Assembly (NCBI GenBank): GCA_905221605.1
Contig: CAJNDS010002133.1
Coordinates: 111,365 to 175,364, forward strand
Length of the DNA stretch: 64,000 nt
Reading direction: 5' to 3'
DNA from: Symbiodinium natans
Taxonomy: Eukaryota; Sar; Dinophyceae; Suessiales; Symbiodiniaceae
Shown: positions 21,577 to 31,499 of the stretch, in pieces
Position numbering within the stretch: position 1 is the first letter of the stretch
Layout: every line of letters starts with the position of its first letter
Notes under the pieces: model-generated
Told to the model about the DNA's origin: nothing
The model's database searches: none
Seen by the model: the letters and a program-made list of their open reading frames with translations, nothing else
Position numbers and translations under genes: made by a program

Positions 21577-21671
21577 CCGTGCAGTGGCTGTCCGCCGGTC
21601 AGCGTCACGAGCGAGTTGTTGACCACGGTCACACCATCGAAAGCTTGAGCAGAACGTTCCTGGTAATGTGC
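21577..21671 (-). CDS. Candidate short internal exon upstream of 21255-21550
   Basis: The minus strand reads about 31 codons between an acceptor-like GAAGACAG and a donor-like GTGAGC at 21576-21571. The peptide is typical of folded protein (D-G-V-T-V-V-N-N-S). The gap to the next candidate exon would be only 26 bp, and the phases of the two do not match simply, so at least one boundary is wrong or the segment is not an exon. Confidence 0.28.
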
Positions 21672-22330
21672 CTGTCTTCATGCTGTAGGCCTCGATGGTC
21701 CCGCTTAAACCAATCTCGCATTCGAACCAAGGATGGAGCAGGCATTGGCAGGCAGTCGCAGGACAAGTAAACGAACCACACGTAGACCTGTCCTTTGAAT
21801 GTTCATTAGCAGGAGTTGTGTGGTGACGGTTTGAATGTTACCAAGACTGCCCCGGCTCCAAAACGGAAGCGAACAAAAGCGAAGTAGCAGGAAGGGGACC
21901 GGAATCTCGGCTGCGCAGTTTGGTTTAAGCTTTCCGGCTTATGCGGACTCTTTGCAGTTTTCCATTTCTACGGCGGTTGCGAGTCCAGGCCTGACTCGAA
22001 ACTGCTGCGGCCACATTTGTCTGGGGCACTGCGCTTGCGCATGGCGTCCCCTTATCGAGCTCGCGCAGCCGAAGGTCGAACAGCCGCAGCTCGCGGGGGC
22101 GGCCGTAATGTGTGGGCCTGGCACGCGCAACTGTTTTCTCGCGTGCTTACTCGATAACGAAGCTGACCACCTCTCTCAAGTACATAGACCACCTTCTCAT
22201 GACCGATCACACTGCAATGTGCAGAAGAGCCAGCTATCCACTGCAACTCACGGGACTACGGCACTTCAAGCATCAATGTTGGCAGGTGCTGGGGCTTGCG
22301 GAAGTAATATTTAGAAGCTAGCTGGACCAA
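21672..22330. other. GC-rich coding-like island, gene structure unresolved
   Basis: Both strands are open over long stretches. On the plus strand there are 159 codons from ATG 21835 to 22314. On the minus strand several frames are open, including one rich in R/L/E ending near 21928, and a short segment ending at a GTAAGC donor at about 22156. No frame matches a family I know. The region is free of telomere units, so it is probably genic. Confidence 0.4.
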
Positions 22331-22559
22331 TCCAACATGTCGTAATGTATCCTCAACCCTAAACCCTCAACCCTAAACCCTCGCCAAGATCATCCTGAGG
22401 TCAATGTTAGGCTGTGCAGCGATGTTACGCCGCAGCACGCCCTCGCCTCGGGCTTCACCACATGAGCCATGGCCGTTGTCCTGAGGGCGGATCGTAGGCC
22501 CGAGACTGAAGCCTCTTACATAAACCACCAAACTTAACAAAGCCTACACCAAAACTCCA

Positions 22560-22815
22560 AAAGTTTGTCCCTCTCTCTCTCATACAAGAATCTCATTCTC
22601 ATTTTCTCCCTCTCCCTCTCTCTCTCCCTATCTCTCTCTCTCTCTCTCTCTCTCTTTCCAGACTTCTCAACTAAACCGCCTCACTTACTCATGCACTTTC
22701 GTCCCACTCATTGTTTGATTCTTTGATCACTCACTCACCTCACTCAATCACCAAACAAGATCACTCAGCAACTTCCTGGGCTGACTCACACACACACACA
22801 CACACACACACGCTT
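22560..22815. repeat. CT-rich and (CA)n simple sequence
   Basis: (CT)n from about 22568 to 22660 with interruptions, then TCACTCACT-type sequence and a (CA)n run at 22786-22811. No gene. 22860-23100 continues as unique sequence with three CCCTAAA units. Confidence 0.95.
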
Positions 22816-23222
22816 CACACCACATGAATCCAACAATACTTGCTATAGCTAGCAACCGCCTAAACCCTAAACCCTAAACCCTAAAACCCCCAACTCACCT
22901 CCAAACTGATTCCATCACCTCGCGGACTTACTGCCTCCCCCGCGACCGCTCGCATGAGGAGCATACAGCCCACGAGCCCTCACTAGGCTGGCCCTTTAAG
23001 AAGCCTCTGAATTCTCTAAAGACATAATTCTGACGAAGATCCTCCTAAACCCAAAAAATACCAGTGGTCTCACCTCGTAGCTCCACTGGTCAAGGTAAAA
23101 GTACTGCAATTGCGGCGAGCTGTCAGTATGCATTACTACGGCACACTCGACTTCATTGCAATTTGCGAGCGAACCTTTGATCCAGAATGGTTAAAAAAAG
23201 AAAGTGCATTCATACCTCGAAC

Positions 23223-23280
23223 ATTCATACATACATACATACATACATACATACATACATACATACATACATACATACAT
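23223..23280. repeat. (CATA)n microsatellite
   Basis: About 14 units. 23110-23220 to its left is open on the plus strand with a protein-like peptide that then runs into the array. I do not call it a gene because the complementary frame is also open. Confidence 0.97.
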
Positions 23281-24807
23281 TTGTGTACCTGTCGCAGCTC
23301 CTGCATAGCACAGAATCGGCACAGAGCGCGCAAACATGGTACATATGAATCCGCTGACCAATTTCAAGCTCTATCGCTAACCCACTTGTGCAAGAAAGAG
23401 GCAAACCAGGTGCAAACAGAGCACTGATTGAACGCAGGTGCCCGCCAACCACTACTCTGAGGGCGGCACAGGCAACGGAATGAAACCAAGAATCACTAAT
23501 TCGCTACTTATAAGGGTATATGTATATATATATATACTTTTTAATCAAATATATACATACATGAATACATTCATGCACACTTGCCTGCAACGCATATATC
23601 CACTCTTTTGAAGCACTCATGTCTGAGATTCCCGAGGCTCCTCAGTCGGGAGCGGGTCGAACACACCGTCAAGATCTCGTCGGCGCTAGTGCCTGCGCAT
23701 TTAGGGTTTAGGGCTTAGGGTTTAGGGTCTGCTCAAACTCGTAAGAAGTTAGGAGAGATGGAGAGGCGGGTACCCATAGCATATTGGAGTACAAGGGGCC
23801 TACTTCATGAACTAACCCACATCACCAAGAACCACGGCAAACTCGATACCCCGACTTCTTCGCCATGCATGACTTCTGAGTCTCAGAGTGTAGCTGTGGA
23901 AGTGTGCAACCGGCGCTACCGCTCTCAAGGTAAACCTAGACCCCCTAAACCCTAGGAAGACTTTTTTACCCCATAAACCCTAAACCCTAAGTCCCTAACC
24001 CTTTTGAGCCTGGAGGCTGCTTCGTGCCAAGACAAAGGACCATGGACCATGTTGCTCAGCAGGCCGAACCGCCCAACCCCAAAACCCCCCCCTCCCCCCC
24101 TAACCAAGCGACCATTTTCGGGCTTGGGGTTTAGGGTTTAGGGTTTAGGGGGGCCTCCCCTGCCTCTGCCGCAAGGCAGCCGCAACAGCGATGGCCGACA
24201 CAACGCCGACTACGAAGCCTATTCACCGAGCTCTGGGCTTTGGGTTTTAGGGTTTTCGGGTTTGAGGGTTTTCGGGTTTCAGGGCTTCAGCTTCAGGATT
24301 TTAGGGCTTTGAGGGTGTGAGGTTATATTGGGTTATTGGGTTTTAGGGTTTTGCAGGATTCAGGGCTTTCTTGGATTTTAGTTTTGTATTCTAGTAGTTT
24401 TTGTTTGTTCATTTTTTTTTTGGGGGGGGGGGTTTCGGGGCTTGTTGAAGGCATCCAAAGACACAAAAGCCTGAATCCTAAACCCGGAAGGCAGCCTTCT
24501 TGGATCTCCTGAGTCTTTCTCAAGGGGGAGGGGTTTAGGGTTTAGGGTTTAGGGTTTGGGGTTTAGGGTTTAGGGTTTAGGGTTTCGGGTGTTTTTGGGG
24601 GGAGAAGTTAACCTTTGGCCTTGCATGGGGTTTGCAGATAGGTTTTATGGTGTTTCTTGGATGTCTGATTTCTTGCAGGGGTTTTAGGGTTTACAGGCTT
24701 GATGAGGTTGATAGGGATTCCGGGGATAACGGGAATACTAAGGCTTGAAGGTCACCTAGTCAGCACACAAGTTGGGGCTCAGAGGGTTTGCGGTGAAGCT
24801 TGCGAAA
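23281..24807. other. Stretch without a supported gene
   Basis: Holds a TATATA run near 23517-23537, short TTTAGGG tracts (23700-23730, 24127-24150) and a larger one at 24532-24591, a T run plus G run at 24412-24432, and degenerate G-F-R-V-type codons. A plus-strand frame at 23758-23955 ends in telomere-like sequence. Nothing is recognised. Confidence 0.5.
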
Positions 24808-25009
24808 TGGGATGTTCCACCTTACACCACTAACAGTCCTTAAGAGGATGAAACCCCCTACAAAACACCAACCCTAAACCCTGGGATGTTCCCCCTTATA
24901 CTAACAGTCCTTGATAGTGATTGTAATAGCAGGGGCACAAAAACCCCAATCCCTAAACCCTATACCCAAATGGGAATTCAGGATCGTTCGCATAAGGGGG
25001 AACATCCCC
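24808..25009. mobile_element. Two nested or tandem family B elements
   Basis: A left-end fragment (TGGGATGTTCCACCTTACA... CTAACAGTCCTTAAGAGG) at 24808-24862 is followed by CCCTAAACC. A second, fuller copy then starts TGGGATGTTCCCCCTTATAC at 24882 and ends GGGGGAACATCCCC at 25009. The interior of the second copy contains CCCTAAACCC units, showing that telomere units also enter these elements. Confidence 0.75.
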
Positions 25010-25383
25010 AACTTGTGCAGGTTTTGTAAGTTCGCGAGAGAGCTTGGCCTTGCCAGCGTTTCGGGTGGGTTTAGGATTTAGCTGACCAAAGACACGCAGC
25101 AGGGGGGGGGGGGGGGGTTTAGGGCTTAAACGCCAAGAAGCATTGCTGAAAGGCTTCACGCGCCAACCGGGGAATATCCACCAATCCGAACTGACCATGG
25201 CCTACAACACAAAGCATAGGTGTGAGAATGCTACAGTCCTTGCTATAGGAACCCTAAACCCTAAACCCCGAGAAGCGCCACCTGCAAATGAACTCTCCCA
25301 TCTCGCCTATGCTGAACCAGTTTTCCGTGAGCGGAAGCCTGAGCTTTTGAGAACTAAGGGGTTCACGTTTGGGGTCCAGGGTT

Positions 25384-27006
25384 TAGGGGTTCAGGGGTTT
25401 ACGGTTTAGGGCTTAGGGTTTTGGGGTTTAGGGTTTTAGAGTTTTAGGGTTTAGGGTTCAGGGTTTCGGCTTCATTGTTCAGGGTTTAGTGTTTTATCGC
25501 TCACGCTCGGGCAAAGCCAGCGAGGCACAGTCCCCATCTCAGTACGGACTATGAGTTGGGGCTTAGGGCTTCGGGTTTAGGGCTTGTGCAGGCTTCGGGT
25601 TCGGCTTGTGGGTGTGTGTGCCTTAAGGTGCTCTTGAAGCCCCCATAGGGATGAGCTCCGGCAAGTGGAACATGAGTTCTCCTAGTCCCTATAGGCCCTA
25701 ACCCTAAACTACTGTTCAAGAAATAGAAAGGAAGATTCTCCCTCTATTGCCATTGTAAGGAAGAATATGTTGAGATTTTTCGAAGGTTCATAAGCAAACT
25801 TTTTTTGAAGGTTCATAAGCAAACTAGCAGGAAGCCCTACATGTTAGGGGATGTCAGGATCAAGGCTCTAAGCTTCCGGGTCTTTGCAGGAGTTGCTGAG
25901 TTGACGCGCTACAGGCTCCAGGGATGATTAGGGTTTAGGGTTTAGGGTTTAGGGTTTAGGGCTTAGGGTTTAGGGTTTAGGGTTTAGGGTTTAGGGCCGC
26001 GGGTTTAGGGTTTAGGGATTGGGGAGTGTAGAAATCCCAAACCCTAAGCCCTAAACCCACGCGCGTATCTTGACATGAGTATAAGGAGATAACAAAGAAG
26101 GGGGGGAAACTCCTGGAACTCCCCGAAAATTCTCGAAACTTCCCCAGACCTGAACCTGACCACTAATGAAACCCTTTTTTTGCAGCTGGGACTCTTTGAT
26201 GCCCTAATGAAACCCTAAACCCTAAAACTAAACCCATAATATGTTCAGGAATCCCCTTGACTTTTACTGATCATGATCAAGGCAACAAAACACCCCAGGA
26301 GAGGGCTCCTGGCCCCTAGCATCCCGTGACTCATGCCAGAGCCGGCGCTAGGCAGGGCCCCGCAGCTCAAAGAACCCCGGATCATAGCTTAGAGCCCCCC
26401 AACATGGTTTAGGGTTTAGGGTTTAGGGTTTAGGGTTTAGGGTTTAGGGGCAGAATTTTGAGGCGGTGGTCGCGCAGGAACCCCCAAGTGAACGCCACTT
26501 CAGTTGCCCATACATACTGTCAACTTACTAGAGAACATGCCCGGTCAAGAGAAACCCAACTCCCAATTTTAGGGTTTAGGGTTTAGGGTTTAGGGTTTAG
26601 GGGCAGAATTTTGAGGCGGGGTCGTTCCTCTGAACACTTGCGGGTGTAGGGTTTAGAACGTAAGAACCGGGTTTTAGGATGGCGCTTGGGGGGAGTCCTA
26701 GTTGCTGAGTACCCTGGGCCAACAAAGGCTAACCTGTCATTTCTGGCAGGATTATACAAACCCCCCAAAAAAGGTAAAAGGTTGGCTATTCAGCTACTCA
26801 GGAGTTTGGGGTTTAGGGTTTAGGGCTAGGGTTTAGGGTTCCAGGTCCCTGTACCCTAGAAGCTTTGCAGCCCACCTGCCTCGCTGTCCCGGCCAGGAGG
26901 GCTGCAAAGCGATGGGCCGCGGCCTCCGGGCGGTTTAGGGTTTAGGGTTTTTAGGGTTTAGGGTTTAGGGTTTAGGGTTTGGGGTTTAGGGTTTAGGGCC
27001 TCAGTT
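25384..27006. repeat. Cluster of TTTAGGG tracts, mostly one orientation
   Basis: Tracts at 25384-25470, 25926-26022, 26406-26451, 26570-26603 and 26930-27000, nearly all TTTAGGG on the plus strand. Two tracts end in the same GGGGCAGAATTTTGAGGCGG sequence (26449 and 26600), so a unit of tract plus flank was duplicated. A possible inverted-repeat element lies at 26696-26802. No supported gene. Confidence 0.9.
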
Positions 27007-27624
27007 TCAGGGTAGGTCGGATTCCAAGGTTTGGGGCTCTTCTGGGCATTTAGCTGAGTTGTTGTCAATGTACTTGAGCTTGAGACATAATACGGGCACC
27101 CTGACATTTACTCTATAACCTGCTTGTGGTTGTGGTAACGGAATTTAAAGTTCCTTAAATTGGCTCCCGCGTTGTGAAGCACCGTCATGGTCCCCGCATG
27201 TCCGACTGCCATCGGGGGGGGGGGGGGGGGCATTCAAACTAAGGTCCAAACTGTATGGCAAAAAAAGCTGCCACCCTCTTCCACCCACTCTTCCACCACT
27301 CTTCCATCACCATCACTCTTTAACACTTTTCCGCTTGACGCATTTGCGCCTTATGGAGCCTGAGCTCTTGGGAGAGTTCATGGTGCTTAGGATGTAAGTT
27401 CTAGAGCTTAGGGCGTTTATCGGGTTAGGGTTTGGGGGCCATGTCGACATGTTCGGGCGAGCTCAGTTGGAACTTCAAAGGCTCGCACAGGGACACTGTC
27501 CTGAGCAGACCCCTCGAGCTGAAGCCCGTAGGCTCCAGATATGCTTGGGCTTCGCCGCTGCAACATGGAACTGCTTCGCGGTATGAAGACTTCGAATTCG
27601 AGAGATTCTGAGCTAAGGTCTCTG
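27007..27624. other. Unique sequence downstream of the ADP-ribosyltransferase
   Basis: Includes a G run at 27215-27230 and a CCACTCTTCCA-type imperfect repeat at 27277-27325. Being 3' of the minus-strand gene, it may include its 3' UTR. No polyadenylation signal stands out. Confidence 0.4.
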
Positions 27625-28308
27625 CTAGTCGCTACACTTAGTTGTGTGGGATTCGACTAGTGCCTGGCTCCCTTTGGTGATTCCAACCAATCCACCACAG
27701 GCCGAGAAGTGTTTGACAGCATGGACTGCATGGATGCCCATCAGGCCCATGGCGCCACCGGGCATGCCGAAGACCCCATGATATCCCTTCCCGCCAGCAG
27801 CCGCCGCCAAACCAGAACCAGCCACCCCGGCACAGGGCATGGTGCCCATGTCTGCAACCATTGCGCCCACAGACTCCTCGACTGTCTGCTTGTCCAAAAC
27901 TACCTCGAATACCATGGCCACACCCTGATCCGGGGCCTGATCCTCTGCAATGTGAAGGATCCTCACAGCGGTGTAAGGTGGCAGAAGGACTTCCTCCTCG
28001 CCTTTGATCTGAGTCTTGGGCTCAAGGTAGCCTACATTCATGCACCCCTTCGGGATGCGAAACTCGTGTAGGTAGTGCTTTGCAAATGCCAGGGCTGTCC
28101 TTTTCTCCTTTGACGTCGCCACATACGTTGGGAGCCTGTACACCTCGCCTTCTCTGAACATTCTGAGGTCTGCTGCCGACATCTTACTGCCACGGTACGT
28201 CGCCATTTCCTCCCAATTTTGTCCCACAAGCTGCATGTTCAAAGCTCGCATGAAGTTGGCCAATTGTTGACAACGATTGTCATCATCATCGGTTAGAGTT
28301 CCCTTCAA
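27625..28308 (-). CDS. ADP-ribosyltransferase-fold protein, main exon
   Basis: 227 codons ending in a stop at 27625. The arginine-type mono-ADP-ribosyltransferase signature is in order: T-Y-R-G with the NAD-site arginine at residue 39; a Y-V-A-T-S-K strand (residues 62-67) for the S-T-S motif; and E-E-E-V-L-L-P-P-Y at 104-112, supplying E-x-E with the catalytic glutamate at 106. The fold transfers ADP-ribose from NAD+ to protein side chains. After about residue 145 comes a glycine/alanine/methionine-rich tail with no signal peptide. The frame opens immediately after a TAG with TTG as its first codon, so an upstream exon or a frameshift must supply the N-terminus. The substrate is unknown. The fold assignment is firm; a cellular modifier is as likely as any other role. 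Confidence 0.8.
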   Translation of the reverse strand: MKGTLTDDDDNRCQQLANFMRALNMQLVGQNWEEMATYRGSKMSAADLRMFREGEVYRLPTYVATSKEKRTALAFAKHYLHEFRIPKGCMNVGYLEPKTQIKGEEEVLLPPYTAVRILHIAEDQAPDQGVAMVFEVVLDKQTVEESVGAMVADMGTMPCAGVAGSGLAAAAGGKGYHGVFGMPGGAMGLMGIHAVHAVKHFSACGGLVGITKGSQALVESHTTKCSD

Positions 28309-28619
28309 CTAGCCGTAGAAGGATGGGCATTCGAGTGTCCAGCAACGTACTGTGGTATCTGCGGGGCTATCGTCAGGATACTTCCTGCGCATTCCTTCAT
28401 AGCTTCACGGAACTCACGAGGAATGCTGGAACAGATCGCAGCATGAAAGTTCGCGTCTCTCGCTTGCGCCTTGTCAATCTGCAAGAGGTGATGCCTGTAT
28501 CTGAACGAGTGGAAGGTATACGGGACTTCAGCGGAATGCCAGAAGGGGTCATAGTAGAAATTCCCGCGGCCGGAACAGCTCCCATGATGCGCGTGAGAAG
28601 CTCGGCTTTTCGCAACCAA
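28305..28619 (-). CDS. Probable N-terminal part of the ADP-ribosyltransferase gene (different frame)
   Basis: A minus-strand frame of about 104 codons abuts the main exon in another frame and stops inside its first codons. The peptide is protein-like, with Y-Y-D-P-F-W-H and Y-T-F-H-S-F-R-Y-R stretches, I-D-K-A-Q and E-F-R-E-A-M-K-E-C. It stays open upstream to about 28684, where codons become telomere-derived. Either a short intron or a 1-base frameshift lies between the two parts. I found no donor/acceptor pair that keeps both frames, so a disrupted gene is possible. A short alternative ATG frame (28397-28600) overlaps it and is less convincing. Confidence 0.5.
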   Translation of the reverse strand: MVAKSRASHAHHGSCSGRGNFYYDPFWHSAEVPYTFHSFRYRHHLLQIDKAQARDANFHAAICSSIPREFREAMKECAGSILTIAPQIPQYVAGHSNAHPSTAS

Positions 28620-28734
28620 GGGAAGGGCAAGTTTAGGGTTCGGGGCTGAGCTGTGAAAGGACTGCGCGGCAGCTGCTGGTCTTTAGCAGAACCTTAGCCT
28701 GATGTGGTGGTTTCCGCATTTAGGGGTGCTATTT

Positions 28735-29300
28735 ATACATATACATATACATAAATAAATAAATACATATATATATATATCTATCTATCTATTCGGGGCC
28801 CTTTGTTTTTGTAAACCCCCCCCATGCGACCACCGACCGTGTCGACAGGCAACTTCATAGCCGGTCGCAGCGATGTTTGGAAGCGTCCCTCGACTGCGCT
28901 GCCAGAGCCTCCGCATCCCTATGTGCCGGCAGTTCGGGACCACATGGCTATTCATTCGAAGATGATGCTGCTAAACCCTAAACCCTAAACCCTAAACCCT
29001 AAACCCTGGAAAAGCAAACCTTGAGCTCGGGCCCCCCTTCCCGAACCCACTTCCCCCATGATGGCCTCTTCGGCGTGTCGCCTTGGGAGTGCAGGGCGAG
29101 GCTGAGACGCTGAACCGCCTAGATACTGTAATCCGGCACAACACAGAGAGAGAGAGAGATATATATATATATGTGTGTGTGTGTATACACATTCTACATA
29201 GACAGCGTGTATACAATATGTATATATACATAGATATATATATATATATGTATATATACATATGTACATTATACTATATATGTATATATATATATATATG
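28735..29300. repeat. TATA/CATA/GATA-type microsatellites
   Basis: ATACAT and TATC repeats at 28735-28793, four CCCTAAA units at 28974-29007, then GA, TA, GT and TA runs from 29144 to 29300. Open frames here are low complexity (Y-I-Y-I) and were discarded. Confidence 0.95.
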
Positions 29301-29329
29301 ACAAAGGCCAAAAACCTCAGAGGTCTGTG

Positions 29330-29545
29330 CCGGGGACCAGAAAAGCAGAAACAAGGCCGCCTAAATCCCAACACCCCCACCAGCTTTTGTGCTGGAACCT
29401 ATATAAAGGAGCTGAGGGTATACCCCGAACAGGGTGTCCTAACCCAGTTTCAAGGAGAACTCCCGTTCTTCTTCAAAACCTACTGGCTCTTAGTAGGGCA
29501 TGAGGGAATTCGGCTGCCCTTTATCAATCCCTTGAAAGGGTAATA
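29330..29545 (+). CDS. Weak candidate exon overlapping a repeat family
   Basis: The plus strand is open to a stop at 29543, with a plausible peptide around residues C-A-G-T-Y-I-K-E-L-R-V-Y. The last 45 bp (TAGTAGGGCATGAGGGA ... CCCTTGAAAGGG) recur on the minus strand at about 61748-61796, so at least the end is a dispersed repeat. The family is not recognised. Confidence 0.2.
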
Positions 29546-29602
29546 TCGGGGGATACAAAGTATAATTCCTACTGAACCCTGAACCCTCAACCCCTTTTTC
29601 TC

Positions 29603-29661
29603 CCTAAACCCTAAACCCTAAACCCTAAATCCTAAACCCTAAACCCTAAACCCTAAACCCC
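29603..29661. repeat. Interstitial telomere-like tract (CCCTAAA)n
   Basis: About eight units, one CCCTAAAT variant. 29670-30190 beyond it alternates short TTTAGGG tracts (29766, 29900) with unique sequence. No gene supported. Confidence 0.95.
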
Positions 29662-30191
29662 AAGACACAATAGGAACCGATAAGAAACGTTGGGCCCCCG
29701 ACGCATCTTTCGCTTCACGGGCCAGGGTCCGAACCTCGTCCACCTCGTGGCGTACCCATTGGGGTGGTTTAGGGTTTAGGGTTTAGGGTTCAGAGCTAGG
29801 GTTTAGGGCTAGATTTCTACGGGCCATGTTTCAGGGCTGTTTCCAAAGGCTAGTCAGGCGACCTCAACTTCCATAACTCTGAAACCCTTTCGATCAGGGG
29901 TTTAGGGTTTAGGGTTTAGGGTACCCTAAACTCGAAACCCCCTTCTTCAGGAATTGGGTTGTGAAAGAGGGTCGAAGCTTCGTATTCGAGGGCTGCGCGG
30001 GATGCAAGCCTCTGACGCTTCATCGTCGGCAATCCCAGGGTTTGGGGTTTCGGGATAGGGTTGAGGGTGCCCATAGCCTGAATTCGACAATCCGCATTTT
30101 CGGGGTTGTGTGCGCGTGTGAAGGCGGGGGGGGTGGGGGAGGGGCCCTGGCCCCTAAACCCTTAACCCTAAACCTTAAGGGGGAGCTGACA

Positions 30192-30505
30192 TTAAACCCC
30201 AAACCTCCAACTGCTCGCTACCCAGCGGCGACAGACCGCAAAGTCTCCACGCTTCGCCGGGTCTCGTGCAACAGCGTCAGCACCCGATCGGTATCCCTGG
30301 CTATAGCAGTCGGGGAAATAAGTGTTAGAGTGTAACTTATGTTTCCCCCTACTGTGTTTAAAGACTGTGTTTAAGAAGGGATCTTTTGTTGGAGGGCTGA
30401 ACCAGTTTGAGAGCTCCAGGCTCACCACTCTCGGACTGATGAAAGCCCGAGTTTCCCGTGGATATGAGATTTCAGCGAGCCTGCTAGATAACTTGACCAA
30501 GGGTT
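30192..30505. other. Coding-like segment, strand unresolved
   Basis: Both strands are open. The minus frame runs from telomere-like codons near 30530 to 30192 (about 100 protein-like codons). The plus frame runs about 60 codons from 30322, reading S-R-L-T-T-L-G-L-M-K-A-R before entering TTTAGGG at 30501. One of them is probably an exon. No family recognised. Confidence 0.35.
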
Positions 30506-31038
30506 TAGGGTTTATAGGGTATAGGGTATAGGGTTTAGGGTTTAGGGCTACTGGCTCTTGAATCGCCGAAAGGTTTCCAGGAATGGTCACAGAACCAGCG
30601 CAATACAAAGCCTTGCAGCCTACAGCCTGTCAGCCCCAAAACCCCTTTTTGCTGGGAATTCAAATGTCTGCTACACAAAAACTCCAAACCCAAAGCCCAA
30701 GAACGCACGGCCGCCCTTTGCTGGCCTCAATGTTGTCTGGCTGGTTTTGCCGGTCGAAGAATGCGTCGTCGGCCCACCTCTCAAGCTAGTTCTTTGGGCC
30801 TGATTTGTTTAGGCTCTGGGTTTAGTTGCTAGTTTAATTCCAAATCCTTTTAAATCTTACTTCCGCCCATGAAGGAGGCCAAAAGGGACCGTATCCCCCT
30901 AACCCTAAACCCTATGCCCTCGAACCACTATGCAATGTATGTTGCGCGCTGCACCTTCCTGCCCCGCTGTCTTCGGAATCCCCCAGTTGCAATCCCATCT
31001 AGAAAATCTTTAGGTCCATCTATAAAACGTTCTGACAT

Positions 31039-31139
31039 GGGGAGTTTACAAAAATAGAAAACCCCTAGTATAGACCCCCCCAAGGATAAATTCGCTATAA
31101 AATAAGGACCCCAATAAGGTACCGCGAATTTCGGAACCC
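31039..31139. mobile_element. Family C element
   Basis: Begins GGGGAGTTTACAAAAATAG and ends AATTTCGGAACCC, with AAATAAGGACCCCAATAAGGTACC before the end. The two ends are imperfect inverted copies (GGGG-TTTACnAAAAT against GGGGTTCCGAAATT). Copies at 33809, 52540, 58261 (opposite strand) and 59212. Confidence 0.75.
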
Positions 31140-31403
31140 TCAACCCTTATCCCTAAACTGCTTTCTAACTTAAGTAAGCTCCTCTGGAACCTAAGAATGG
31201 AAATGAATGCCCTACCCCCTCCAGCCTAAAACCTTTCGCCTAAACCCTAAACCCTAAACCCTAGACCCTAAACCCTAAACCCTGTAAACCTCACACCCAG
31301 CACCCTCCCAGGCCGAGACCAGCCTTCAGCTAAGACCTTCGGCTCGGATGCAGGGACGCCCACGGCTCCAGGATCCTTAGGAGCTCTTGAACTTCGGCGA
31401 TAA

Positions 31404-31495
31404 GGTTTAGGGTTTAGGGTTTAGGGGTTTAGGGTTTAGGGTTTAGGGTTTAGGGGTTTAGGGTTTAGGGGTTTAGGGTTTAGGGTTTAGGGGTA
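31404..31495. repeat. Telomere-like tract with 7/8-bp unit alternation
   Basis: TTTAGGG units with inserted TTTAGGGG units at semi-regular spacing, giving a higher-order pattern of about 22-30 bp. This is more ordered than random point change. Confidence 0.9.
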
Positions 31496-31499
31496 TCAG

